Below, in pieces: positions 26,154 through 32,583 of a DNA stretch of 32,583 nucleotides. The stretch is from a bacterium (GTDB taxonomy: Bacteria; Bacillota; Clostridia; Oscillospirales; Oscillospiraceae): contig SFQY01000015.1 in assembly GCA_004562395.1 (NCBI GenBank), positions 1 through 32,583 of the forward strand, read 5' to 3'. Under the pieces are notes generated by a model, which was not told where the DNA came from, did not search any database, and was given only the letters and a program-made list of their open reading frames with translations. Made by a program: the position numbers and the translations under genes. How positions within the stretch are numbered: the first letter of the stretch is position 1; each line of letters opens with the position of its first letter.

Positions 26154-26182
26154 AGTATACTCTAATTCTAGGATAAAATCAA
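26154..26182 (-). promoter_or_regulatory. Promoter of the phd-doc operon
   Basis: On the minus strand TTGATT (26177-26182) and TATACT (26154-26159) are 17 bases apart, 22 bases before the phd start. Confidence 0.65.
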
Positions 26183-26224
26183 CCTAAATTACAAAATGTC
26201 AGTCCCTAAGTGTTCTATATAAGC

Positions 26225-26257
26225 AAAAAGATGTGACCTCATAAGCCACATCTTTTT
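26225..26257. terminator. Bidirectional terminator at the right side of the cassette
   Basis: AAAAAGATGTG (26225-26235) pairs perfectly with CACATCTTTTT (26247-26257), loop of 11 bases. It lies upstream of phd and next to the cassette's right inverted repeat, insulating it from outside transcription. The rest of the 26133-26695 gap holds the phd promoter, the cassette end and dispersed repeat D. Confidence 0.7.
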
Positions 26258-26406
26258 ACTGTCTTACGAACACCCCGCTGACAGCCGGGAGTTTTATATA
26301 TGAGTGAAGCAATTTTTTGGAAGAAGAGTGTTCTGAAGTGATTGTTCAGCGCAGCAACAGACTTACTCCGCATAATAGCGTGTTAATGTCAAATCGTTAC
26401 GTTTTC

Positions 26407-26640
26407 GTAGGGCGGGGTCATGACCCCGCCGACCCTCTGTAGGTTTTAATCCGGTTCGTTGAATGGGAAGTGTCCTGCCCACATCAAAGGCTTGTACGAA
26501 TTCACCGTAGCATTCCTGTTTTGGGAATGGAACTGCGCAGGAGGGTGAATCAGCCCCTACAGTCGAAGGGTACTCTGTACCATTCAACCAGCCACGCAAT
26601 CATCTCTGCCTGGTCGGCGGGGTCATGACATAAGCCCTAC
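26407..26640. mobile_element. MITE-like dispersed repeat, copy D
   Basis: A 234-bp non-coding segment. The left arm 26407-26434 (begins GTAGGGCGGGGTCATGACC) matches copy C; the right arm 26612-26640 (ends CATAAGCCCTAC) is identical over 29 bases to copy A's right arm at 4736-4764. The ends extend to TTTCGTAGGG/CCCTACGAAA. No coding capacity. It lies between the AT-rich island and the MBL gene. Confidence 0.65.
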
Positions 26641-26695
26641 GAAAGGGAAGCTTAAGACTTTACAACCTACTACGCGGGGGAACTGTGATCAATGG

Positions 26696-27733
26696 TTATT
26701 TACCCAGGCAGCTGCCGCAGGGGGAGTAGCCAGCGTCCAGGGCGGACTGATAGGTGTCGAATTCCACCCGGTTTTTCTCCGAGGGGAGGTTGGCGCAGCC
26801 GGGGCTGTGGAAGACCTTGGAATTTTTATTTCCGATGAATCCGGTTTCTGCCGGTTCGGCCTGCTCCGGCTGGGCGGACTGGTTGCCCCAGGTGAAGGTG
26901 ATGGTTTTCCCGTCGGACACCGCCTGGATGTGGCCCAGCTTATCGGTCCGCAGGATCACCGCTCCCTCCTGATTCAGCCGGGACAGAGGCTCGGCGTGGG
27001 GATGGCCGTAGCTGTTGCCTTCCCCCACGGAGATCACCACGTACTGCGGCTCCACCTCGTTGAGAAAGCGGTAGCCGGTGGAGGTGTTGGAGCCGTGATG
27101 GCCCACTTTCAGCACGTCGGCATTCCAGTCGGTCCGGCCCTCCCAGTAGTCCAGCATATCGCTTTCCGCTTCCGTCTCCATGTCCCCGGTGAACAGGAAG
27201 GAGGTTTCGCCGTATTCTACCCGAAGCACCAGGGAGGTATTGTTGGTGTCGGGATAGGACTTCACGGGACCCAGCACCGTCACCCGGGCCTGACCCAGAT
27301 CAAAGCCGTCCCCGGGTTGGGGGATGGTGATGGTCAGTCCCTGCTGGTCGGTGTAGTAGACGAATTTGTCGAAAATAGAGGAGGAGTAGGTCCGGGTGGG
27401 GGCGTAGACCGCATGGGTGGGATACACCGCCAGCACGGCGGGAAGACCGCCCACATGATCCTCATGGGCGTGGGAGCAGACCACGGCCTCCAGTTCCTCC
27501 ACACCCTGATCCTGAAGGAAGCTTACCACCAGCTGGCTGTCGTCCCGATTGCCGCCGTCGATGAGCATGTACTTCCCGTCGCATTCCAGCAGGGCGCAGT
27601 CCGCCTGGCCCACATCGATGAACTGCACCGTCAGGCCCTCTCCGGAGACTTCCGGGCCCACCGGCAGGTATATTTCGCAGCCGCAAAGCAGCAGGGCAAG
27701 ACTCAGCAGCAGCGCAAGAATTCTTTTTTTCAT
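26696..27733 (-). CDS. MBL-fold lipoprotein with C-terminal Ada-type zinc-binding domain (ComEC-like hydrolase)
   Basis: A 345-residue predicted lipoprotein. The signal peptide ends in a lipobox-like LCGC with Cys19. A metallo-beta-lactamase domain (about 33-285) has SHAHEDH (His88, His90, Asp92, His93), GDMETE and KVGHHGSNTST, resembling the ComEC/Rec2-linked nuclease domain. A short C-terminal domain (about 297-344) has KNSKVFHSPGCANLP and PCGSC, like the Cys4 metal-binding domain of Ada. The protein would be outside the membrane, possibly degrading DNA or phosphodiesters; substrate unknown. Its start overlaps the SDR gene's stop by four bases. Confidence 0.85.
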   Translation of the reverse strand: MKKRILALLLSLALLLCGCEIYLPVGPEVSGEGLTVQFIDVGQADCALLECDGKYMLIDGGNRDDSQLVVSFLQDQGVEELEAVVCSHAHEDHVGGLPAVLAVYPTHAVYAPTRTYSSSIFDKFVYYTDQQGLTITIPQPGDGFDLGQARVTVLGPVKSYPDTNNTSLVLRVEYGETSFLFTGDMETEAESDMLDYWEGRTDWNADVLKVGHHGSNTSTGYRFLNEVEPQYVVISVGEGNSYGHPHAEPLSRLNQEGAVILRTDKLGHIQAVSDGKTITFTWGNQSAQPEQAEPAETGFIGNKNSKVFHSPGCANLPSEKNRVEFDTYQSALDAGYSPCGSCLGK

Positions 27734-28530
27734 TTTGTCGTCAATCCCGTATTATTCTTCGCCTTTTTCTGCTGGTTCAGCCAGACATTCATCACCAGGC
27801 TGTGAGGCAAAAGCTTTACCATGCGTACCTGCATCCTCACCGGCAGGCCGTGGACGGAGTAGTCCTTTTTGGAATGGTACAGGTCCTTCAGGCCCGTGGA
27901 CACCACGTCTTTGGCTTCATACAGCCGGTCAAAGTACTGTACCTCGCCGCCGACGTTGGTCTGAAAGGCATGGTCAAAAAATTCCGTCTTCACCCAGCCG
28001 GGATTCATGGCCATGCAGCGGATACCGCTTGCTTTCAGCTCCCGGTTCATGGCCCGGCTGTAGCTGAGGACGAAGGCCTTGGTGGCGCCGTAGGTGGTGA
28101 TGTAGGGCACGGGCTGGAAAGCGGAGAGGCTGTCCAGCTGCAGAATGTGACTGCCGGGGGCCATATAGGGGATGGTCAGCCGGGTCATCAGCACCAGGGC
28201 CTTGCAGTTCAGGTCGATCATCCGGGCGTCGTCGGTGGGGGATACCCGGCTGTAGGCACCGAATTTGCCGAAGCCCGCGGCATTGACCAGCAGTTTGACG
28301 TTGGGCTTTTCCTTTTCCAGCAGGGCGGCGTAGGTGTCAAAGCTGGCACTGTCGCACAGGTCCAGGCACACCGGCCGCAGGGGGACTGGCGTTTCGGCCT
28401 TCAGGGCCTCCAGGGCGGTTTCCCGCCGGGCAATGGCCCAGATCTCGTCCACCTCCACATAGGCCGAAAGCTGGAGAACAAACTCCCGCCCCATGCCGGA
28501 GCTGGCTCCGGTGACAATCGCGATGTTCAT
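27730..28530 (-). CDS. Short-chain dehydrogenase/reductase
   Basis: A 266-residue classical-type SDR. The cofactor-binding TGASSGMG is at residues 7-14 and NAAG at 83-86; catalytic residues are Ser134, Tyr147 and Lys151 (YGATK). The Rossmann fold is complete and length typical. The C-terminal extension is basic and hydrophobic, which may associate with membrane. Substrate cannot be read. It overlaps the MBL gene by ATGA and follows the cca gene after 98 bases. Confidence 0.9.
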   Translation of the reverse strand: MNIAIVTGASSGMGREFVLQLSAYVEVDEIWAIARRETALEALKAETPVPLRPVCLDLCDSASFDTYAALLEKEKPNVKLLVNAAGFGKFGAYSRVSPTDDARMIDLNCKALVLMTRLTIPYMAPGSHILQLDSLSAFQPVPYITTYGATKAFVLSYSRAMNRELKASGIRCMAMNPGWVKTEFFDHAFQTNVGGEVQYFDRLYEAKDVVSTGLKDLYHSKKDYSVHGLPVRMQVRMVKLLPHSLVMNVWLNQQKKAKNNTGLTTK

Positions 28531-28628
28531 AGATATTACCTCCGTGTGTGATGTGGGATAGTTCCTGTCGGTTTGGATCCATTCGCTTCCTTCGGGATAA
28601 GGATCCGGCTGCGGATGGATTCATGGGA

Positions 28629-29951
28629 TTACCCTTCGGATTGGATTTGCGCGGCGTTCAGGAGGGCTTCCCGGGTGTTGGGCAGGCGCTCATCCTGGAC
28701 CTGTTCCAGAAGATAACTCAGGCAGGTACCGATGGCTTTGCCGGAATAGCCCAGGGCTATCAGGTCGTTTCCGTTTACTGCCAGATCCTTCAGGCTCAGA
28801 CAGTCCTTTTCCGCCCGGATTTCCGCAAACAGCTCCCGGAGTCGGGAAAACTGCTCCATATCCTCGGGAATTCCGGTGCCCTTGCTGCTCATGTCCGCCT
28901 CCTGCAGGACCAGCAGCTTTTCGGCGGTGTCCCAGCCCAGACGTCCGATCTGGCGGCGCAGGGTCTTTTTGTTCGGCTCCAACCGGGTCATGTGGTTTGC
29001 GATGAGGGTGACCACCTGCTCCCGCAGGGCGGTGGGGGATTTCAGCCGGTGCAGGATCCCGTCGGCCAGCTCCGCTCCCGCCTTGGCGTGGCCGTAGAAA
29101 TGGCCGCGGCCTGTGGCGTCCCGGGTGAAGGTGGGGATCTTTCCCACATCGTGAAGCAGCGCCGCCCAGCGCAGGGCCGGATCTCCCGGAACCCCTTCCA
29201 CCACATGGGCCACATGGGTATAAAGGTCATAGGCGTGGTGGGGACTGTGCTGGTCGAAGCCGATCAGGGGACCCAGCTCCGGGATGGCCGCCGCCAGCAC
29301 CGGGGAGAACCTTGAAAGGTCGTCGGCGGTGACCAGAGGAAGAAGTTCACATAATTCATCAAATACCCGCTCTCTGGCCAGATTGTCCATCAGCGGGGCC
29401 AGTTCCTTCATGGCATTTTCCGTTTCCGGCTCCGGCGTCAGGCCGTAGCGGACGGCGAACCGGACACCCCGGAGAATCCGCAGGGAATCCTCCCGGAACC
29501 GCTTTTGGGGGTCCCCCACCGCCCGGAGAATTTTGCGGGCCAGATCCTCCCGGCCTCCAAAGGGATCGGCAAAGCCTCGTTTGGGGGAGTAGGCCATGGC
29601 ATTGACGGTAAAGTCCCGCCGGGCCAGGTCCGACTCCACCTCCGGCTCGAAGCGCACCCAGTCCGGGTGCCGGTTGTCCCGGTAGCTGCCGTCAGACCGA
29701 AAGGTGGTGATCTCCACCACTCCGATGTCCGTCACCACGCCTACGGTGCCGTGCTTTTTTCCCGCCAGCACCAGCCGGTGATGGGCGAACAGGGCCTCGG
29801 TCTGTTCCGGCAGGGCAGCGCTGCACAGGTCGTAATCCTTGGGGGACAGGCCCAGGCAGGCGTCCCGGACGCAGCCTCCCACGGCGTAGGCGGCAAATCC
29901 CGCTTCCTCCAGCCGGCTCAGGCATTCTTCAACAGCGGGGGGCAGGATCAT
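28629..29951 (-). CDS. cca: CCA tRNA nucleotidyltransferase with HD domain
   Basis: A 440-residue enzyme that adds or repairs the 3' CCA of tRNAs. The nucleotidyltransferase head has GGCVRD (25-30) and the metal pair Asp39/Asp41 (KDYDL), with the RRDFTVNAMAY motif near 111-121 and the RILRGVRFA motif. A C-terminal HD domain has His267-Asp268 (LLHDVGK), suggesting added phosphohydrolase activity as in some class II enzymes. It overlaps the membrane protein gene by four bases. Confidence 0.95.
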   Translation of the reverse strand: MILPPAVEECLSRLEEAGFAAYAVGGCVRDACLGLSPKDYDLCSAALPEQTEALFAHHRLVLAGKKHGTVGVVTDIGVVEITTFRSDGSYRDNRHPDWVRFEPEVESDLARRDFTVNAMAYSPKRGFADPFGGREDLARKILRAVGDPQKRFREDSLRILRGVRFAVRYGLTPEPETENAMKELAPLMDNLARERVFDELCELLPLVTADDLSRFSPVLAAAIPELGPLIGFDQHSPHHAYDLYTHVAHVVEGVPGDPALRWAALLHDVGKIPTFTRDATGRGHFYGHAKAGAELADGILHRLKSPTALREQVVTLIANHMTRLEPNKKTLRRQIGRLGWDTAEKLLVLQEADMSSKGTGIPEDMEQFSRLRELFAEIRAEKDCLSLKDLAVNGNDLIALGYSGKAIGTCLSYLLEQVQDERLPNTREALLNAAQIQSEG

Positions 29952-30700
29952 GGATTGGGCTCACCTTCTTTCGGTCTGCGTTTCGGCACCGGTGCGCACA
30001 GTCCTGTAAAGACCCAGATCACGCAGCCCAGGTACAGATAGGGGTAGGGGGTCCCGGCCAGATTCGTCAGGCACAGGAATATGGCCTCCAGTCCCATGCC
30101 CATCAGCATCCGCCGGCGGCCGGAGCCCACCTCAAAGGCCGACAGGTAAAAGGCATAGAGCGCCAGGGCCATGGTCCCCAGCAGGGCAAACAGGTAGTCC
30201 TGAAGCTGGGGATTTCCGCTCCAGCTCCGGTAGTGGTCAATGATATGGAACACCAGAAACAGACACACCGTGATGTGCAGCAGGAAGAAGGGCCGATTGC
30301 CTTTTGCCCGGGCAAAGCCTGCCGCGGCCAGACAGGGGACCGAAGCCCAGCCCAGCAGCTTCCAGGCGAAGCCCACCAGTCCGGGCATCTGGGGATCGTT
30401 CAGAAGGACCGTCAGCAGAATTCCCGCTGCCGCCAGAATATGTCCCGCAGCCGCCGGGAAGGAGGGACCAAAATTGTCTGAATAACGGTTGGAGCCTTTG
30501 CAGTTTTTTACCGCCAGCGGAATTCCCACCAGGACCGCCGCTGACAACAGCCACAGGATGATTTCCAGCGGATGCCATGCAGGCAGCAGCCCCCAGCTGT
30601 CGGCGGCAAAGGCGTACAGAGCCCACCGCAGTCCCAGCGCCACGAGACCCAGTCCGGCAGCCAGCAGGGGAAGAGAACGCGCGATTGTGGATTTTTTCAT
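29948..30700 (-). CDS. Polytopic membrane protein of unknown function
   Basis: A 250-residue protein with about eight hydrophobic segments (roughly 11-31, 44-64, 83-101, 109-129, 138-155, 167-187, 199-214, 220-236) and a short basic C-terminus. Start is the ATG at 30700, after TTTTGGAGG; further upstream codons are open but lack a site. A -10-like TATAAT lies at 30744-30749 on the minus strand without a good -35. It is the first gene of the run through cca, SDR and the MBL gene. I do not recognise a family; histidines H43, H87, H142, H152 and H156 are scattered near membrane edges. Confidence 0.8.
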   Translation of the reverse strand: MKKSTIARSLPLLAAGLGLVALGLRWALYAFAADSWGLLPAWHPLEIILWLLSAAVLVGIPLAVKNCKGSNRYSDNFGPSFPAAAGHILAAAGILLTVLLNDPQMPGLVGFAWKLLGWASVPCLAAAGFARAKGNRPFFLLHITVCLFLVFHIIDHYRSWSGNPQLQDYLFALLGTMALALYAFYLSAFEVGSGRRRMLMGMGLEAIFLCLTNLAGTPYPYLYLGCVIWVFTGLCAPVPKRRPKEGEPNP

Positions 30701-30809
30701 ACCTAACCTCCAAAAGGGATGCGTCCCAGAGATTTTTAGGATTATTATACCAGTTGTTTCCCCCAATTTCCACCCCTTCGGAAAAAAACTCTTTGGTGAG
30801 TATTTCTCC

Positions 30810-30838
30810 TTGTTTCACGGGAAAAACCGAAGTATAAT
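30810..30838 (+). promoter_or_regulatory. sigma-A type promoter of the plsC-like gene
   Basis: TTGTTT (30810-30815) and TATAAT (30833-30838) are 17 bases apart, 60 bases before the gene start. Confidence 0.7.
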
Positions 30839-30898
30839 GATAGAAATCACAAAAACCCCTGTGGGGGGTGCCTGTAGAATTTTTTTCAGGAGGCTTTC

Positions 30899-31720
30899 AT
30901 GCTGTTAAAAGGACTCGCGCTTCTCGCCGCTGTTTTGGCGGTTATTCTTTGCGCCGGATTGGGCTGGAGCTGGTGGCTTCTGCCGGTGATATTTGCCGGG
31001 GCGGATCTATTGCTGATTGTGCTGGCTTTCTTCCTGCTTTGGCTTCTGTGTCTGACGGTGGACCTGGACCGGCCCCAGGAGCATGACAGCAAGCTTTTCC
31101 GAAATGTCATGTATGTCTATATCGAAGCCCTGATCTCTCTGGTGATGGTCCGGCTCCACACCCGGGGACTGGAAAAGACCCCGAAGGAGGGCCGGTTCCT
31201 GTTGGTATGCAACCACCTGTTCCTGGCGGATCCCGGGGTTCTGCTGCACTGCTTCCGGAAAAGCCAGTTGGCCTTCATTACCAAGAAGGAAAACCAGTCC
31301 ATGTTTCTCATCGGCAAGATCATGCACAAGATCATGTGCCAGCCCATTGACCGGGAGAATGACCGGGAGGCTTTGAAGACCATTGTCAAATGCATTCAGC
31401 TGATCCGGGAGGATGAGGTCTCCATCGGCGTCTTCCCCGAGGGCTACACCAGTAAGGACGGAAAGCTTCATCCCTTCCGCCCCGGGGTCTTCAAGATCGC
31501 CCAGAAGACGGAGGTCCCCATCGTGATCTGCACCATTCAGAACACCCGGCAGATTTTTCCCAATCTTCGGAAGCTGAAGCACACCGACGTGGAGCTGCAT
31601 CTGGTGGATGTGCTGCAGCCGGAGGAGCTGAAGGGGAAAACCACCGTGGAGATCAGCAATCTGGTCTACGAAAAGATGATCGCCGATCTGGGGGAGAATT
31701 TCCGGTTTGTTCCCGCCTGA
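30899..31720 (+). CDS. plsC: 1-acyl-sn-glycerol-3-phosphate acyltransferase (PlsC family)
   Basis: A 273-residue phospholipid biosynthesis enzyme that acylates lysophosphatidic acid. Two N-terminal hydrophobic segments (about 1-21 and 25-53) are followed by the acyltransferase domain. Motif I is NHLFLAD (His106, Asp111 of HX4D); motif III is FPEGY (179-183) where most relatives have FPEGT. SD AGGAGG is five bases before the ATG. It is followed after about 100 bases by glyS with its own promoter, so it is probably monocistronic. Confidence 0.88.
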   Translation: MLLKGLALLAAVLAVILCAGLGWSWWLLPVIFAGADLLLIVLAFFLLWLLCLTVDLDRPQEHDSKLFRNVMYVYIEALISLVMVRLHTRGLEKTPKEGRFLLVCNHLFLADPGVLLHCFRKSQLAFITKKENQSMFLIGKIMHKIMCQPIDRENDREALKTIVKCIQLIREDEVSIGVFPEGYTSKDGKLHPFRPGVFKIAQKTEVPIVICTIQNTRQIFPNLRKLKHTDVELHLVDVLQPEELKGKTTVEISNLVYEKMIADLGENFRFVPA

Positions 31721-31749
31721 GGCGTCCTTTCCGGAAATTTACAAAACAC

Positions 31750-31778
31750 TTGATTTACAGGGAAAACCCCTGTATAAT
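31750..31778 (+). promoter_or_regulatory. sigma-A type promoter of glyS, with palindrome in the spacer
   Basis: TTGATT (31750-31755) and TATAAT (31773-31778) are 17 bases apart. The spacer holds the inverted repeat ACAGGG/CCCTGT (31757-31762 with 31768-31773), a possible operator. The leader is short, with no T-box. Confidence 0.7.
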
Positions 31779-31822
31779 AAATTCTCACAGCAAATAATCC
31801 AGCATTTTTTGGAGGATATACC

Positions 31823-32583
31823 ATGAAAAACAGTGAAAAAACTCTGGACATGATTGTGAATCTCTGCAAGAACCGGGGCTTTGTCTACGCCGGTTCCGAA
31901 ATCTACGGCGGCCTGGCCAATGCCTGGGACTATGGCCCCTTGGGTGTGGAGTTCAAGAACAATGTGAAACGGGCCTGGATGAAGAAATTCGTGCAGGAGT
32001 CTGACTACAATGTGGGACTGGATGCCGCCATCCTCATGAACCCCACCACCTGGGTCACCACCGGCCATGTGGGCAATTTCTCCGATCCTCTGGTGGACTG
32101 CAAGGGCTGCGGCTCCCGTCAGCGGGCGGACAAGCTTATCGAGGCTGCCGAGTCCGGCAAGGGCGTCAACGTGGACGCCATGAGCTTCGATGAGATGGAT
32201 GCCTTCATCTCCGGGCATGAGGACGTGGTCTGCCCCAACTGCGGCAAGCACAACTTCACCTCCATCCGCAAGTTCAACCTGATGTTCAAGACCCAGATCG
32301 GCGTCACCGAGGACACCGCCTCCACCTGCTATCTGCGGCCCGAGACTGCCCAGGGCATTTTCGTGAACTTCTCCAACATTCAGCGCACCACCCGCAAGAA
32401 GCTGCCCTTCGGCGTCTGCCAGGTGGGCAAGGCCTTCCGCAACGAGATCACCCCGGGCAACTTCACCTTCCGGACCCGGGAATTTGAGCAGATGGAGTGC
32501 GAATTCTTCTGCCAGCCCGGCACCGACCTGGAGTGGTTCGCCTACTGGAAGGACTTCTGCAAGAACTGGCTGATCTCCCTGGG
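31823..32583 (+). CDS. glyS: Glycyl-tRNA synthetase (alpha2 type), N-terminal part
   Basis: The first 253 codons of a gene that runs off the right edge. It charges tRNA-Gly. The translation starts MKNSEKTLDMIVNLCKNRGF, then GSEIYGGLANAWDYGPLG, a class II synthetase N-terminus of the dimeric, eukaryote-like type. It has a Cys cluster (DCKGCGSR and VCPNCGKH) and the class II motif region LRPETAQGIFVNF followed by GKAFRNEITPG and RTREFEQMECEFF. SD GGAGG precedes the ATG. The dimeric type is used here, not the tetrameric alpha/beta type common in other bacteria. The anticodon-binding domain lies beyond the window. Confidence 0.95.
   Translation, partial: MKNSEKTLDMIVNLCKNRGFVYAGSEIYGGLANAWDYGPLGVEFKNNVKRAWMKKFVQESDYNVGLDAAILMNPTTWVTTGHVGNFSDPLVDCKGCGSRQRADKLIEAAESGKGVNVDAMSFDEMDAFISGHEDVVCPNCGKHNFTSIRKFNLMFKTQIGVTEDTASTCYLRPETAQGIFVNFSNIQRTTRKKLPFGVCQVGKAFRNEITPGNFTFRTREFEQMECEFFCQPGTDLEWFAYWKDFCKNWLISL

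Larger units (their letters stand above)
24777..26297. mobile_element. 1.5-kb cassette bounded by about 39-bp imperfect inverted repeats
   Basis: The left end 24777-24815 contains AACTCCCGGCTG, then TGTTC and TAAGACAGT. The right end 26258-26297 has the same blocks in inverted orientation: identical 14-base AAAACTCCCGGCTG, then TGTTC and TAAGACAGT. The middle differs by a few bases and one indel. Inside are a HIT-family gene, a GC-rich hairpin region and a Phd-Doc pair; no transposase or recombinase is present. DNA is AT-rich relative to the core. The outer 14 bases equal the guaB terminator arm, so insertion into or capture of a terminator is possible. Confidence 0.5.

Noticed and set aside
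24777..26297. Complete insertion sequence
   Set aside because: No transposase gene lies between the inverted ends; only cargo genes are present.
31721..31822. T-box leader before glyS
   Set aside because: The promoter -10 is at 31773-31778, leaving a leader of about 40 bases, too short for a T-box.

Overview
The window looks like chromosomal DNA from an anaerobic, high-GC gut clostridium, most likely Oscillospiraceae-like. That placement is inferred from Firmicutes gene orders (dnaA-dnaN-yaaA-recF-gyrB-gyrA, RemB), strong AGGAGG ribosome sites, sigma-A type promoters, a Na+-pumping decarboxylase operon beside ATP-type PEP carboxykinase, and short palindrome-rich dispersed repeats. It spans the probable replication origin.

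Region by region: (1) 1-4500 holds a divergent pair, pckA (partial, minus) and an oxaloacetate decarboxylase Na+ pump operon (plus; alpha, gamma, biotin carrier, beta). The alpha gene is interrupted by an internal deletion plus frameshift. (2) 4500-6600 holds a MITE-like repeat, an aldose-1-epimerase-like gene and uppP. (3) 6778-11160 holds a PhoP/PhoR-like two-component system with a Pho-box-like direct-repeat array at its promoter, then an HtrA-type membrane protease and an acyl-ACP thioesterase. (4) 11160-21280 is the replication block, all on the minus strand and read from right to left: dnaA, oriC-like DnaA-box cluster, dnaN, yaaA-type S4 gene, recF, gyrB, gyrA, rnhA, remB. (5) 21466-24094 holds a YitT-family membrane protein and guaB on the plus strand, diverging from dnaA. 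(6) 24.1-26.3 kb is a visibly AT-rich accessory island. It contains an XRE regulator with a divergent 55-residue Cys-containing microprotein sharing palindromic operators, and a 1.5-kb cassette bounded by about 39-bp imperfect inverted repeats that carries a HIT-family gene and a Phd-Doc toxin-antitoxin pair. (7) 26.4-32.6 kb holds another dispersed repeat, a minus-strand run (membrane protein, CCA-adding enzyme, SDR, MBL-fold lipoprotein), then plsC and the start of glyS on the plus strand.

Functionally, pckA and the decarboxylase share oxaloacetate as a metabolite. The dnaA-gyrA block couples initiation, processivity, repair and supercoiling. The TCS, HtrA and UppP are envelope functions that cluster together. 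No transposase, integrase, CRISPR array, tRNA or rRNA was recognised. The most unusual material is the dispersed inverted-repeat family (four copies), the transposase-less HIT/Phd-Doc cassette, the XRE/microprotein pair and the broken decarboxylase alpha gene.
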